Of a DNA stretch of 64,000 nt, positions 1 through 10,212 are shown piece by piece. A program made the translations under genes and the position numbers. Position 1 is the first letter of the stretch. Every line of letters begins with the position of its first letter. The notes under the pieces were generated by a model. The model ran no database searches, was not told where the DNA came from, and saw only the letters and a list, made by a program, of their open reading frames with translations. Origin of the DNA: Paramacrobiotus metropolitanus (lineage: Eukaryota > Tardigrada > Eutardigrada > Parachela > Macrobiotidae); contig NW_026570341.1 in NCBI RefSeq assembly GCF_019649055.1, positions 124,001 to 188,000 of the forward strand, written 5' to 3'.

Positions 1-740
1 ACGGGTACTGGCGTCCCCGTTTTGTATCTGTACGTACGTACTACATACGTTGTTGTAGTTGCGTTGTACGAGTGCAAGACCGTCGAGACCGATGCAAGAC
101 TGGACGCTTTCCAAGCTTGACAATCGAAAAACGCGGGGGTATATACTTCCCCGGCACACTTCTGCGTTTCTTTCGGGCAGATTTGTTTGTGTATTATGAT
201 CGATGCAATCAATCACGTGACAGCTACAAATTGGACTAGGTAACCAGCATTAACGGAATACGCTTTTCTGAAAGAACCAGCATCCAATAAACGTGTCTCA
301 ATTAACATGAGACGAGGTCGCGCATAATCTTCAAACACAAACTTCAACGTATCATTACACCTCAGGATGCAGCACTTTTGTGTAATATAAAGTTAGTGGC
401 GATCACTCCGTTCATGACCGTTCGGGACCTTTTGAGCTGGAACCTTCCACTGTGGCAGCAGCAAACCTGAACGTAAAGGTCACGCGGATTGTGCAGCGCG
501 CGCTGCACCGCGACCGAGTTACGCGAATTACGCTGGCGCATTCTGCTGTATTATTAATTTTGACCTTTTTGCCGCTTCTTATCAATTCGATGCCCAGCCG
601 AAGTAAGCACCGTATTGGCACCACCCTTTCACGGGTTTCATGGTATATGTTAAGGATAACATATGAATACTTTACATATGTACAGTATAAATATACACGA
701 TTAGCATGCAAAATATGCATACAGTACATGTATGGCATTG
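1..740. other. No gene recognised
   Basis: I see no exon with a recognisable product in this stretch. Short open frames exist on both strands at about 410-800 but they overlap each other, have no family resemblance, and run into the MITE at 749-865. Confidence 0.5.
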
Positions 741-748
741 TATGCGTA

Positions 749-865
749 CAAGCCTGTCCGGAGTTAGAGCACGATACAGAACAGCGAACAATGTAAATTC
801 ATTAGTTGCATGAGTTCATGATGCATTAGCTGTACCTTCAGGTGCTCTAACTCCGGACCGGCTTG
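749..865. mobile_element. 117-bp mariner-type MITE
   Basis: The two ends are inverted repeats of about 24 bp: CAAGCCTGTCCGGAGTTAGA and onward at the left, matched by the reverse complement at 842-865 with one mismatch. Each end is bordered by TA (747-748 and 866-867), the target duplication expected of Tc1/mariner insertions. There is no coding capacity between the ends, so it is a non-autonomous copy. Superfamily assignment rests on the TA borders and on the CA start of the repeat. Confidence 0.65.
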
Positions 866-1084
866 TACATTGAACAGATGCATGCGTAACTAGAACTATA
901 AAAGTGAAAAACGCACTTGCCGGAATGTACGAATTCTGCAGCATAATTGATAATTATTATTTAGGATGCCTGAAGTAAAACACTATGGGAAAAACGTACT
1001 GTAGCTTTTGTAAGCAAACATCACCTGTTATTCTGCACGAAGTGGGGTGCATAAATGTTTACTGTCTTGTGAGTCTTGCTTATA

Positions 1085-1698
1085 AGGGATGTGACCCGTA
1101 CATGGAGCCAAATTCGTGTACATACACGAAATCTTTCACTTTCGCTGACATAGAAACACTTTTTGCGTCGTTTTATTGTGCATGTTGTAGCCAAATGATT
1201 TATGCACGTTGGTGTGAAAACCGTTTATGCGCAACATCCGGTTATGGAGTTATGGATAAAAAAGGTTCCAGAAAGTTTAAACGCAAGAAGGTGCACCTAC
1301 AGTCTCATCATGGACCGCCTTCAGCGGTTGCACAAAACTGAACGTCCGCATAATGATCGCTTGGACACGAAACCAGGTTTCCATCGTGGTTTTCAAATTT
1401 TCAAATTTATGTCAAAATGTCAAGACTTCCGGTTCTGTGTTAAAAACATTCTTGTGCTTCTTGCAGTTTGGTGCACAATTTGCAGGAGATTGGTTCATAA
1501 TGAGACTGTTGGTATGCCTTTTTGCGTTAAAACTTTCCGAACTTCTGATTTCCCAACCGGATGTTGCGCGTACAAGCAGTTTTCACATCAAACCTAGATA
1601 AATCATTTGGCGTTGCAAAAAAGTGTTTGGGAGTGCGCGAAAGTGAAAAATTTTGGTGTATACACACGAATTTGGCGTCATGTATCGCATCACTTTCC
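1085..1698. mobile_element. Fold-back MITE, family F, copy 1 (degraded ends)
   Basis: This copy carries the family hallmarks: an outer GGG...ACCCGTACATGG segment, a CGTGTACAT(A/G)CACGAA segment, the GCGCAACATCCGGTT segment and then the same blocks in inverted order on the other side. The borders read ATAA on both sides (1082-1085 and 1699-1702) rather than the TTAA seen at better preserved copies. It lies head to tail with copies 2 and 3. The short open frames inside it are repeat sequence, not genes. Confidence 0.6.
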
Positions 1699-1729
1699 AT
1701 AATGCGATAATTGCGGTTATCCGTTTTAA

Positions 1730-2402
1730 GGGAAGTCAGCCGGTACATGGTACCAAAGTCGTGTACATGCACCAAATCCTTCACTTTCGGGCACTCCCAA
1801 ACCTTTTTTCTCTTGTTTTATGACATTCTGTAGCCAGATAATTTGTACACACAGGCGTGAAATCCGTTTGTGCGCGCCACATCCGGTTCGCGAGTTATGG
1901 CTGTTAGAAAATTCTAAAAAGTTTAAATGCGTTCAGGTGTATCAAAAGTCTCATTACGGACTGATATCTTTCGGATTTTGCTAGAAATGCACATAACCAC
2001 GAATAACGTTTTTACACCGATCCGCTGTTCTAGCATGTTTTTCAAATTTTAAAATAATTTCAAAAATTTTTAAATTCATTTTAAAATTTGAAAAAATCGT
2101 GGAAGTCTGGATCGGTGTAAAAACAATTTTCATGGCCGTGTGCATTTACGTGCAAAATTTAAAGGAGATCCGTCCATAATGAGACTTTGTACAACTGAAT
2201 GCATTTAAACTTTTGGGAATTTTTTTACATCCATAACTCCCGAACAGGATGTTGCGCGCACAAACGGTTTTCACACCAGTGTATACAAATCATCTGGCTA
2301 CAAAATCCCATAAACCGAAACAAAAATTTGTTTGGGAGTGCGCGAAAGTGAAAGTTTGCGCGCATGTACAAGAATTTGTTACCATGTACCGGGCAATTTC
2401 CC
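1730..2402. mobile_element. Fold-back MITE, family F, copy 2 (673 bp, TTAA-flanked)
   Basis: Left end GGGAAGTCAGCCGGTACATG and right end CCATGTACCGGGCAATTTCC are inverted repeats, and the whole element is nearly palindromic with an AT-rich centre near 2060. TTAA precedes it (1726-1729) and follows it (2403-2406). TTAA target duplication and GGG/CCC termini are characteristic of the piggyBac superfamily; no transposase is present, so this is a non-autonomous derivative. Confidence 0.75.
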
Positions 2403-2406
2403 TTAA

Positions 2407-2731
2407 GGAAAATGGCCCGGTACATGGTGTCAAAAATGGCATACATACACTAAAACAGTTAAACTTACGCTTTCGCGCACTGCGAATTACTTTTTTAAGC
2501 AGACTTTTGGGACACAACAAGGCATTCAAACTTACTCGATCGCTCATTTTAATTCGCCATATCTCAGCAACCGGATGTTGTGGCAAACGATTTTCAGAAC
2601 ACTGTATACAAATCATTTAGCTTTACAATGACATGAAGTATTACAAAAAAAAGTGATTCCGAGCGCGCGAAAGCGAAAGATTTAGTGTATATATGATGTA
2701 TCCCATTTTGACACCATGTACTGGGATTTCC
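2407..2731. mobile_element. Fold-back MITE, family F, copy 3 (shortened)
   Basis: It begins immediately after the TTAA that closes copy 2, with GGAAAATGGCCCGGTACATG, and ends near CCATGTACTGGGATTTCCC at about 2712-2731. At 325 bp it is half the length of copies 2 and 5, so one or both arms are shortened. The same internal block (TTACAATGACATGAAGTATT and neighbours) reappears inverted at 40.8 kb. Confidence 0.6.
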
Positions 2732-2739
2732 CTGTGTGT

Positions 2740-3480
2740 CCTCCGCATATGCATTGATTTTTGCAGCCTTTGTAGCTAGCCATTACACTATTACAGGTCC
2801 CCAATAGGCCAATAGAGATTTAAAGATTTCCAAATTTATCAAACCGGAGTTTAATTGTTTATCATTAAAAAAAATTTTTGAATGAACTCTGCAACAAAAT
2901 GGCAGCGAAAGTTCACTGCGAAACCTGGTGAGACAAAGGATGTCTCGCAACGTAGCGAGGATATCTATGGCAGTGGCTGCGCAGTGTTCACTGTGCCTCC
3001 GCCACCGGAAAGCAGTTCAAAATAAAATCTAAGCATGGCGTTACCAGGCTAGCAGCACATTTATACAAAACTCCTGGCCTGACAAATTTCTGGTTTGATT
3101 CCATACACCAGTGCAAAGGAATGCACATCAGAATTCAGGGAATTTCAGCAGAAGAACTCAGGAGTAATTTGTTCTGGTAAGCAGCAGTTGTCGTACGGGC
3201 CAGGCAGCCCCCGCTTCGTCAAAGCTGGCAACGGCATTCCTCACACTTGCGTGCAGGCCAACCGCCACGGGGCACGGGAAACTTTCCACAGTCACACTCT
3301 CTGCTGTGGACTTTGCTTGGGCAATTTGCCGTCTTCGCAGTACTAGTATTTTTGTCTCTCTTTCCGCTTTCGTTTTGTGCGATCTTTAATCTTTGGAGCG
3401 TGAACCGTTTCGCGTGTTCAGCAAAACCTTTCTATCGATACCATCTCCCAGTTGACAAAACACTGCAGTCGGGGCCGTTA
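2740..3480. other. No gene recognised
   Basis: Mixed-composition sequence with short frames around 3095-3500 that show no family resemblance and no convincing splice context. Confidence 0.4.
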
Positions 3481-3491
3481 CGGCCTAGACT

Positions 3492-3868
3492 CCAACTCTG
3501 ACTCTGACTCTGATTCTGACTCTGATTCTGACCACTCAAACTCTGACTCTGACTACTCAAAGTCTGACTCTGACCGCTCAAAGTCTGACTCTGACTCTGA
3601 AGGTTTCTTAGGTTTTTTAGGTTTCTTAGGTTTCTTAGGTTTCTTTAGGTTTCTTAGGTTTTCTTAGGTTTCTTAGGTTTCTTTAAGTTATTCTTAGGTT
3701 TTTTAGGTTTCTTAGGTTTCTTAGGTTTCTTAGGTTTCTTTAAGTTATTCTTAGGTTATTCAGTCAGAGTCAGAGTCAAAGTTTGGACGGTCAGAGTCAG
3801 ACTTTGAGTAGTCAGAGTCAGAGTTTGAGCGGTCAGAGTCTGAGTCAGAGTCAGAGCTTGAGCGCGGG
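3492..3868. repeat. Hairpin of GACTCT microsatellite arms around a TTTCTTAGG minisatellite
   Basis: From 3492 to about 3601 the sequence is a GACTCT-rich hexamer array interrupted by CTCAAA units. From about 3602 to 3757 it is a TTTCTTAGG / TTTTTTAGG minisatellite. From about 3758 to 3868 the hexamer array returns as its reverse complement (AGTCAGAGTCAGAG). The two arms include the same ordered interruptions (ACTACTCAAAG, GACCGCTCAAA), so they are one inverted repeat and not two independent microsatellites. The Ser-Asp frame this produces is a by-product. Confidence 0.85.
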
Positions 3869-4081
3869 CCTTACGTTACAGCGTAACAACATTCGATCGC
3901 TATCCGACTGTCTAGCAACTGCAACACCAACCAGAGAAAATGCTGCAGCTGTCTCTCGCACTGTCTGCTGTTATGTGGCGTGGCGCAGGACCCTACCACG
4001 TGCAATTTATCAGGCATTTATCCGCGTGAAGAAAACATTTTTTTATCGCTAACTGAAGCGTGAGGATGGACCGCGGAGGGA

Positions 4082-4273
4082 ATGGGACGCGATGCGGACT
4101 GGATAGCGGCCGACGGCTCAGCACCCCCCGCGCTGGACGACGGCGAGCTGGGGGTGGTCCCGGAGGTGCGGGAGGACCTGCCGACGGATGCCGGGAATTT
4201 ATCCCTGAGTTTTCTGGCGGGGAAGTACGAGGAGCTGGCGCAGAAAGTGTACGACGACGGCGGTAGGTCGTAG
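4082..4273 (+). CDS. Possible short acidic exon or small ORF
   Basis: A GC-rich island in an AT-rich surround contains an ATG-initiated frame of 63 codons. The peptide is acidic (runs of D and E, e.g. DDGELGVVPEVRED) and ends in a helical-looking segment, SFLAGKYEELAQKVYDDG. The frame closes just after a good donor-like GGCG/GTAGGT at about 4262, so it could be a first exon whose partner I cannot find before 5095. A second ATG frame from 4066 overlaps it. I do not recognise a family. Confidence 0.35.
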   Translation: MGRDADWIAADGSAPPALDDGELGVVPEVREDLPTDAGNLSLSFLAGKYEELAQKVYDDGGRS

Positions 4274-4319
4274 TTCGTACAAAACGCACGCCTGAGCAGT
4301 GAGCACCGCAACGTGTAAT

Positions 4320-5094
4320 TTATTGCATTACTCTGATTACTGGCACTGCTGTAAAATAATCATTCAGATAATAAAATTCATCAACACACTTAAATCATGT
4401 AAACACAAGGGGAAATAATAAATAATCACTTTAATTTAATTGATTTAAAATCTGACGTAAATAAATAAATTATTTTAGATATTATAATTTAAAATTTTGA
4501 ATATTATAATAATTACAGTACGATATATTAGTGATAATTTTGTTCTTGAGGGTTTTGTTTAGCATTGAGTGCGCATTGGGTACTTTCGAAATTCATTCGC
4601 AACGTCCCCGTCGTTGTACAGGCTTGATGGAAATGGCACCGTTGCAGATAAAAATGCCGGGATTTAAATCCGTACGAGTATAATCCGTAACATAAGTAAC
4701 GTGGTGTTGGAAAGCCCGCGGTATCGGTGTGGGGTATCGTAGTGGAGTGGCTGTGCTCGTAACAATTCTTCGTTCTAGCCCATGTTGCAGTTACTCTTGT
4801 TACAATACTCGTACTCTAGTGTGGAAAAAATGTGTTTTTAATTATTCTTTCCGACGTAGTTTTTCATATCAAAATTTTTTATTTATTCGATAAAAGCTGT
4901 ATATGGTAATCTGATAATATGTAACATTATTATTTATCCGTGGCCAGTGTGTTTTTTTTTATAATAATTTTTGAAGCTTCCGCACGAGACGCGGTGCGCT
5001 TGTACACAAATGACAAATCCGAAAATTATTACTTATTACTCGTACAGAACACAAATCAGCGCCACGGTCGGGTAAAAAATTAAAAGAAAATACA
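4320..5094. other. AT-rich intergenic sequence upstream of the F-box gene
   Basis: AT-rich sequence without exons that I can support. It presumably contains the promoter and 5' untranslated region of the gene starting at 5095, but I see no decisive element. Confidence 0.4.
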
Positions 5095-6215
5095 ATGGAA
5101 ATAAAAATCATGGCGTCGGTTGTGGTGGAAAAATTCAGGGTGTGTGATTTCGCTATGATCCCGCCAACCAACGACAAGATGGCGATTTCGACGGAATTGT
5201 GTCTGGAGGTGTTCTCGCACCTGAACACCGTGGCGCAGATGCGGCTGTGCACGGTCTGTGCAGCGTGGAACGCGATGCTGGAGGAGCCGGTGGTGAGCGG
5301 CCGCATCACGCTGGGCGCGTACTTTTACACGGGCAACAAGTGGCGATTCAGCCATTTCATATCCCTGGCCACGCTGTACAAATGCCTACAAGCAGGCACG
5401 CAGCACGTGACGATGGCGCATTTCGGGTCACTGGACATGCCGGAGAGGAACGCCGCCATCGACTACCTGACGATGATGTGCGAGATGATCCACTGCCTGG
5501 CGCAACAGCGACCCGGCGTCCGTCTGCGCAGTCTGCACATGGACACCTTTAACTTCGAACTGGCAATCCATTCGGCTTTGGAAAGCGCCGCCGTAAGCGA
5601 GTGCGTCCTGCACCAGGCGGATCGGTCGACGGTTCGGCCGGCGGTGGACTGGGATTTGGAATCTCTGCAGAATTTCATCGCCGTCTGCAGCCGTCTGCCG
5701 TGCCACACGCTCCTCATGACCAACTGCGACGTCCATTTGAGCTGCGCGTTCTTCTTTCGCGGTTGGAGGTATACGTTCGCTGTCTCGGTAGGAATTGCCG
5801 CAGCGCGACTGCCGATTGATGCGGATTTCGGCTGCGCGTTGTGGGATGCGTTGGACGCGTGGCTGCCGGTGCCGGATGAGGAGAAAGTGGCGGAGCTCTT
5901 GGAGCTGTTGAAAGGGGATCCGGGTGTCGAGGTGAAATTGAAGCAGGTCGTCTGCAAGGTACAATCCGCTCGTACGGGTGGCACGAACATTTGTCTCTTT
6001 CTGGCTGTCCAACGTACTGCGCTATGGTCATCTTGCAGGTGTTGTGCGCGCTGCACGCGGCCGATCCGCGTCCCTCGTACTACCGCGGGAAGCAGTGGTG
6101 CTTGGAGGGTCTTCAAGGTTTACAGGTGGAGAAGTTGTCGCGCATCGCCCGTCATTTCCTCGTCCAGCTAGAAACACTGACGGCCAAGACGGGCTCGGAA
6201 GCCATGCAAGCCTGA
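5095..6215 (+). CDS. F-box domain protein, two exons, 346 aa
   Basis: Likely substrate-recognition subunit of an SCF ubiquitin ligase, inferred from an N-terminal F-box. Exon 1 is 5095-5958 (288 codons) and exon 2 is 6039-6215 (58 codons plus stop). The 80-bp intron begins GTACAA, ends TTGCAG and sits between codons (phase 0). The same intron in the same place separates the homologous exons of the 20-22 kb gene, which supports the model. The F-box covers residues about 29-62 and keeps the family pattern of a leading helix (TELCLEVFSHL) followed by RLCTVCAAWN. The remainder is a lineage-specific region with GRITLGAYFYTG and, at the C-terminus, a segment ending KLSRIARHFLVQL. Start chosen at the first ATG; ATG at residue 6 or 29 is possible. 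The N-terminal domain present in the 20-22 kb relative is absent upstream here. Confidence 0.8.
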
Positions 6216-7020
6216 CCGTTTTTTTTACGCTTTTGCTGTCATTCGCATTGTGCCCCTTTTTCCTGGGACACCCTTTTGCTGTTAATCGTGCTGTTCATGA
6301 TATAGATATGTGGGAGCTAAATTTGCTGCATCTCTTATTACTCGAACTGTCGTACATACTTTTCCTAATAAGTGTGTGCTTTTGTGGCGTCAGCCATTCT
6401 TTTTCTTTTTCGGATAAGAAACTCCCAGCTTTACATGGGATTTGGGATCAATATTCTATTGAGAAATTTGCTCGTAGTGACATCAGTGTAGCTGATTGGT
6501 AGACTGGAGTCCGTATTAAATCCGTTTCTGGGACTTGAGTTTGGGATGCTTATAGCGGACCTCATCAGAAATTTATCAACCGATACTTTCTGTGAACTGT
6601 TTTTGAACCTATCGAGGCAACGAGATTTTACCAAAACTTTTACCTGCAGTACATGTATTGCCTGCCATGATAGTACACAAGCTTGCAAAGGTCACCCCCC
6701 CCTTCACAGTACCAGTCGCACTGCAAAAGGTTTCCCAGTTTGTCTCTCTTTTCCACTGCTCTCTTCTCCTCAGTCGCCTCAGCGTTTTTGATAATGTTGG
6801 GAATATGGTTACTGATTTTCTCTGTTCCGCGTCCTGTATGGGCTGGCGCAATAAAAAAATTTAAATCCTAAATAAGTTATGGTTGGCTAAGGACGTTACG
6901 GGATTAAGAGTTGATGCAGTAATACGGAAGTTGCAGGATAATGATGTGTCTGCGTAATAAGAAAGCTATCTTCCGCGTCAGACGGGAAGAACTTGGAAGC
7001 CGTACCCGCCTTTAGACGCC
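6216..7020. other. Intergenic, no gene recognised
   Basis: Frames on both strands overlap heavily and none resembles a known family. AATAAA occurs near 6849 but cannot be tied to a transcript. Confidence 0.4.
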
Positions 7021-7116
7021 TGAAACCAGCGCTGCGCTGCGGCGGCCGCTTACCATCATCGCAAGAGCTGCAAGCCACGCCGCTTTCTCAGGTCCTGGAG
7101 TTTCGGCGGTGCGCGG

Positions 7117-8063
7117 CGCTTCCTGCCAGTGGAGATTTTGACGGAGGCCATTCAGTGCCTGCACACTGGCGAACAGTGCCGCCTGCGGGCGGTGTGTAAC
7201 CGTTGGATCGGTATCCTCACGTCGGTCGGCGTCAGGGATCTGCTGCACATCCGCTTCTCCTCCGACTGCCCATCGGCTTGTTTACATTCTGCTTCCGCGG
7301 ATATAATTCAGCGCGATAAAGACAGTTCGCGTTGTCATTGGACTAATCTGGCCATCGCTGGCTCGGCCAATGAGAAGCATGTCAAAAAGTGTCTTAGACT
7401 GAACGACGTCCTGTCCTCGTGTGGTGGGCTCATCTTGCGAGAGACACCGCCGAGGACTCTGGTGCTGAAAGACATTTTCTGCCGCTACAGTCCGGAAGTT
7501 AACGAGGATTACATCGGCACTGTGCGCGGTGTATTTGACTCGCTAGCGGGGAATCGTCGCATGTTGATCGTTAATACGTATTACATGCCATATCTCCTTC
7601 ACTTTCGTGGACGCTCCCCGGATCACTATTCGCATCCCGTTTGGACTGATGAAGCGCGGCCAGCGTCTGACTGTCGCCGACTGGTGCGACCTGATCGAAC
7701 AAGGCTGTCCGCTGCTAACTGACCAGCAAAAACACCTTGTTGCCTGTGCGATTAGGGGACGCAACCGGGCGCGTACGGCGTGCCAACAATCGGTAAGTAC
7801 TAAGAACGTTCCTTTATTTGCCATATCATATGGAACAGCGCAAGAAATCAGGTCTTTCTCAGCCGCGACGTTGTATTTGTCTTGTCGTCAGTGCTCTGTG
7901 TATAGTTTGCTTTAACCTGTTTGGCGTTTTGCAGCTTCCGCGGCGTCACCAGCCAACCGATCTAATGAAGAAGTCCATTTCCGGGAAGATGTTCTCAGTG
8001 AGCGGGCCATGGTCGGCTGTCGTCTGGCGATGTGGACCGGCTGACACGAGGGGCGCAGTATAG
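7117..8063 (+). pseudogene. Divergent F-box-like gene with a frameshift
   Basis: The frame reads through FLPVEILTEAIQCLHTGEQC and on to RLRAVCNRWIGIL, a textbook F-box start followed by the second helix. It stays open in frame 1 to 7720. The conserved C-terminal part (ITIRIPFGL ... LTVADWCDLIEQGC) lies in frame 2 from about 7605 to 7792, so one indel near 7600 separates the halves. A good intron follows: donor CG/GTAAGT at 7793, acceptor TTTTGCAG at 7934, phase 0, with a last exon 7935-8063 ending at TAG. The minus-strand copy at 16.3-16.7 kb shares both the F-box and the WC(D/E)(L/I)IEQ segment, so they form one subfamily distinct from the 5.1 and 20 kb genes. The upstream frame is open back to 7024, with a possible acceptor near 7091; the start is not fixed. 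Confidence 0.55.
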
Positions 8064-8373
8064 CATGTGCTGTGCCGTTGTTGGCGCTGCCATCGTCATG
8101 GACGTGAAATGGTCCACTTGTTAGCTACCGCATCTGCCGAAAACATCTGCATCCGATTTGTTGTTATTCCTGCTAACCGTGCTCATGAATACGCTTGTCC
8201 GCTGTTATTTTTTGTACGTTCGTCATCTTGATGTGGGCTTTGGCAGCACCGACCGCAAACATATTTTACTGGAAAATACATTCGCCAGCTCGTTACTGGC
8301 CGCTCTTTGCCGGCAACACGCACGGATGTTGCTACCGCCTTTCCTGTGTCTCACCGCAACGACAAGCGGAAGC

Positions 8374-9456
8374 TCAAAACAACAATTCAAAGGCGTCTGG
8401 CTGGCGAGCCGTGCTCTTTTCCAGCTGGACGAGGAAATGACGGGCGATGCGCGACAACTTCTCCACCTGCATCCACTTGCAGCCACACGTCGACTGGAAC
8501 GGCCATCGTCTCCTGTTTTGTCGGGATCTCAGCCGAACTTTCAGACACGTAGGCCGTCTCCTCGTCGAAGTTGGCAACGTGCAATCCGCTGGCAACGTGC
8601 AATCCGCTGGCAACTTGCCGCCTGAAACCCGAGCAATGAAGCCGATCATTCTACACCAAAACTGCGACGATCCCTTACCAAGATTAATCGGTTTCTGGGA
8701 CCGTCGTCAGCGTCAGCGTCAGGCTGGCAAATGTACGAGAAACGCCATTCCACGAATTCACCACGGCAACTGCGCAGCGATAGAGAAATCCAGTTACCAC
8801 CTATTCAGCTCTTTGACGAGGGTCCCGGCTTCTTCAGTAGACAAGCAGCGGAATTTGTCGTTCAGCTGCAGAGCTCGCTTAGCGAATCGGCCTTGCCCAA
8901 TATGGTCTTGCATCGGAGCGTCTTTATCCAGTGAGGAACTTTCGCCTTCAGTCCCCCTCGCACGCTGAAGGTGAATCAGCCGACGTCGATTCAGTTCCGT
9001 CTGCACTGTCCAGCGGATCCGCTCCGTTGGGACGAAATCGGTAGACGCTTCCCACTGTCCGGGCGTCGCCATTTAACCACGATCCCGTGCTCCGTCCCGC
9101 GTCCGGCACCGCCTGCTTGAACCGGGCACCCAAATCCAGGGGCCCAACCGCCTCTCCTCCACCAGCACTTCCACGGGAATGTTTGGGGAGTTTTTCGAGC
9201 AAATACGACCCAGATCCGCTTCGCTCGCCTTTCTCAGCACAAACAGACGGTCGAACGGGACGAATTCACGGCGTCGGGTGGGGCAGTGCAGATCGACGAA
9301 GAGTCCATTGTCGGCCACGTCCACGACGCGCCCGAAGCGCATCATTCCGTCGTCGAAGAGAACGTCCACGGCGTTGTCGCGGCGCATTCCGCTGTGCATT
9401 CTTCTCGGTGTGTCGGGATTCCAAAAGGACAAAACACAAATGCTAATGCGCACCAC
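8374..9456 (-). pseudogene. Collapsed copy of the large F-box gene
   Basis: Read from 9456 downward, the product first matches the N-terminal domain of the 20-22 kb gene (NAVDVLFDDGMMRFGRVVDV; RRREFVPFDRLFVL; WVPG). The frame then shifts near 9073 and matches again in FVPTERIRWTVQTELNRRR and LQLNDKFRCLS. Next comes the beginning of the F-box (MAVPVDVWLQV), which is joined at about 8480 directly to the C-terminal block VEKLSRIARHFLVQLE, ending at a stop at 8374. Some 800 bp that encode the centre of the protein are missing. The methionine at the likely start of the intact gene is isoleucine here. Frameshifts and the deletion make it non-functional. Confidence 0.8.
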
Positions 9457-9909
9457 GCGTACAAAGGATACAATCCACTACAACCCCTTCCTCGTAAAAC
9501 TACAATGCAGGGCGAAACTGAGGTACCTACACGATAATATTATGCACGTTAGCATACAAGAGGATTTTGCAAAGCGGTAAAAAAATTAATTTATGTGAGT
9601 GCGGATCAACATCAGCAGATGTACGCGTATAGAATTATTGAGAGTAGTTAGCCCAACCCGAAAGCCGGTGTTCCATATTGAAGTTCTATCTGAAATGTAT
9701 TGTACCGGTGTTTGTAATCGAAATAATTAATTTAAGATGACCACAAACCAGTGTGTGTTATGAATGTCCGTACAGCGCAATCTTTCAATACTTAAGTATT
9801 TTGGTACGGTACTTAATGTTAAATCCGACAATTATTTTAATCTGATAGCATTTCTAGTCGATTTGAGTGGCTGCAAGTCAAATGATGACGTGGGAATTTT
9901 AACTGAGAC

Positions 9910-10212
9910 ACCACAGAGCACCCTGAGTTTGCTTAATCCTTGCTGAAGCGCGGTGGTCAGAAATTTCTGATGGCGACGGACGTAATGAGATATGGTATCG
10001 ACACCCAGGATGTTTCCCTGGTGGTCAAGTATGACCTGGCAAACTGCCAAGAACATTGTGGAATACTCGCAAAAAACCACGCGAACCGGTCGTTCCGGGA
10101 GAAGGGTCAAGGCTTTCTCGTTTTAGCAAAGGAAGGCAACCTTCTTCGAATGATCAACGCCATGTCTTCACTACCATCCCTGTTTGCTACTTTTCAAGCG
10201 AAACCGGACTGA
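9910..10212 (+). pseudogene. Dead fragment of a DDX23/Prp28-like helicase C-terminus
   Basis: The frame matches the C-terminal RecA-like domain of the helicase copies at 46-62 kb: EHPEF-A, a TAA at 9934-9936, then SLLKRGGQKFLMATDV, YGIDTQDVSLVVKYDLA and FLVLAKEGN. The GRG of motif V is RYG, and motif VI (HRIGRTGR in the 61.9 kb copy) is destroyed. The match runs through the position where the 61-62 kb copy has a 724-bp intron, so this copy lacks that intron and may derive from an mRNA. It lies on the opposite strand to the other copies. Confidence 0.7.

Noticed and set aside
1202-2620. Several frames of 70-130 codons
   Set aside because: They lie inside fold-back repeat copies that occur elsewhere without conserving the frame.
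3452-3667. Frame encoding a Ser-Asp repeat followed by Gly-Phe-Leu repeats
   Set aside because: It is a direct translation of the hexamer and 9-bp repeats and has no gene context.
3602-3757. TTTCTTAGG array as possible telomeric repeat
   Set aside because: It contains TTAGG, the arthropod telomere motif, but the period is 9 bp and it is internal and enclosed in a hairpin.
5428-6116. Minus-strand frames of about 190-220 codons
   Set aside because: Antisense to the F-box exon, which has homologues with the same splice sites on the plus strand.
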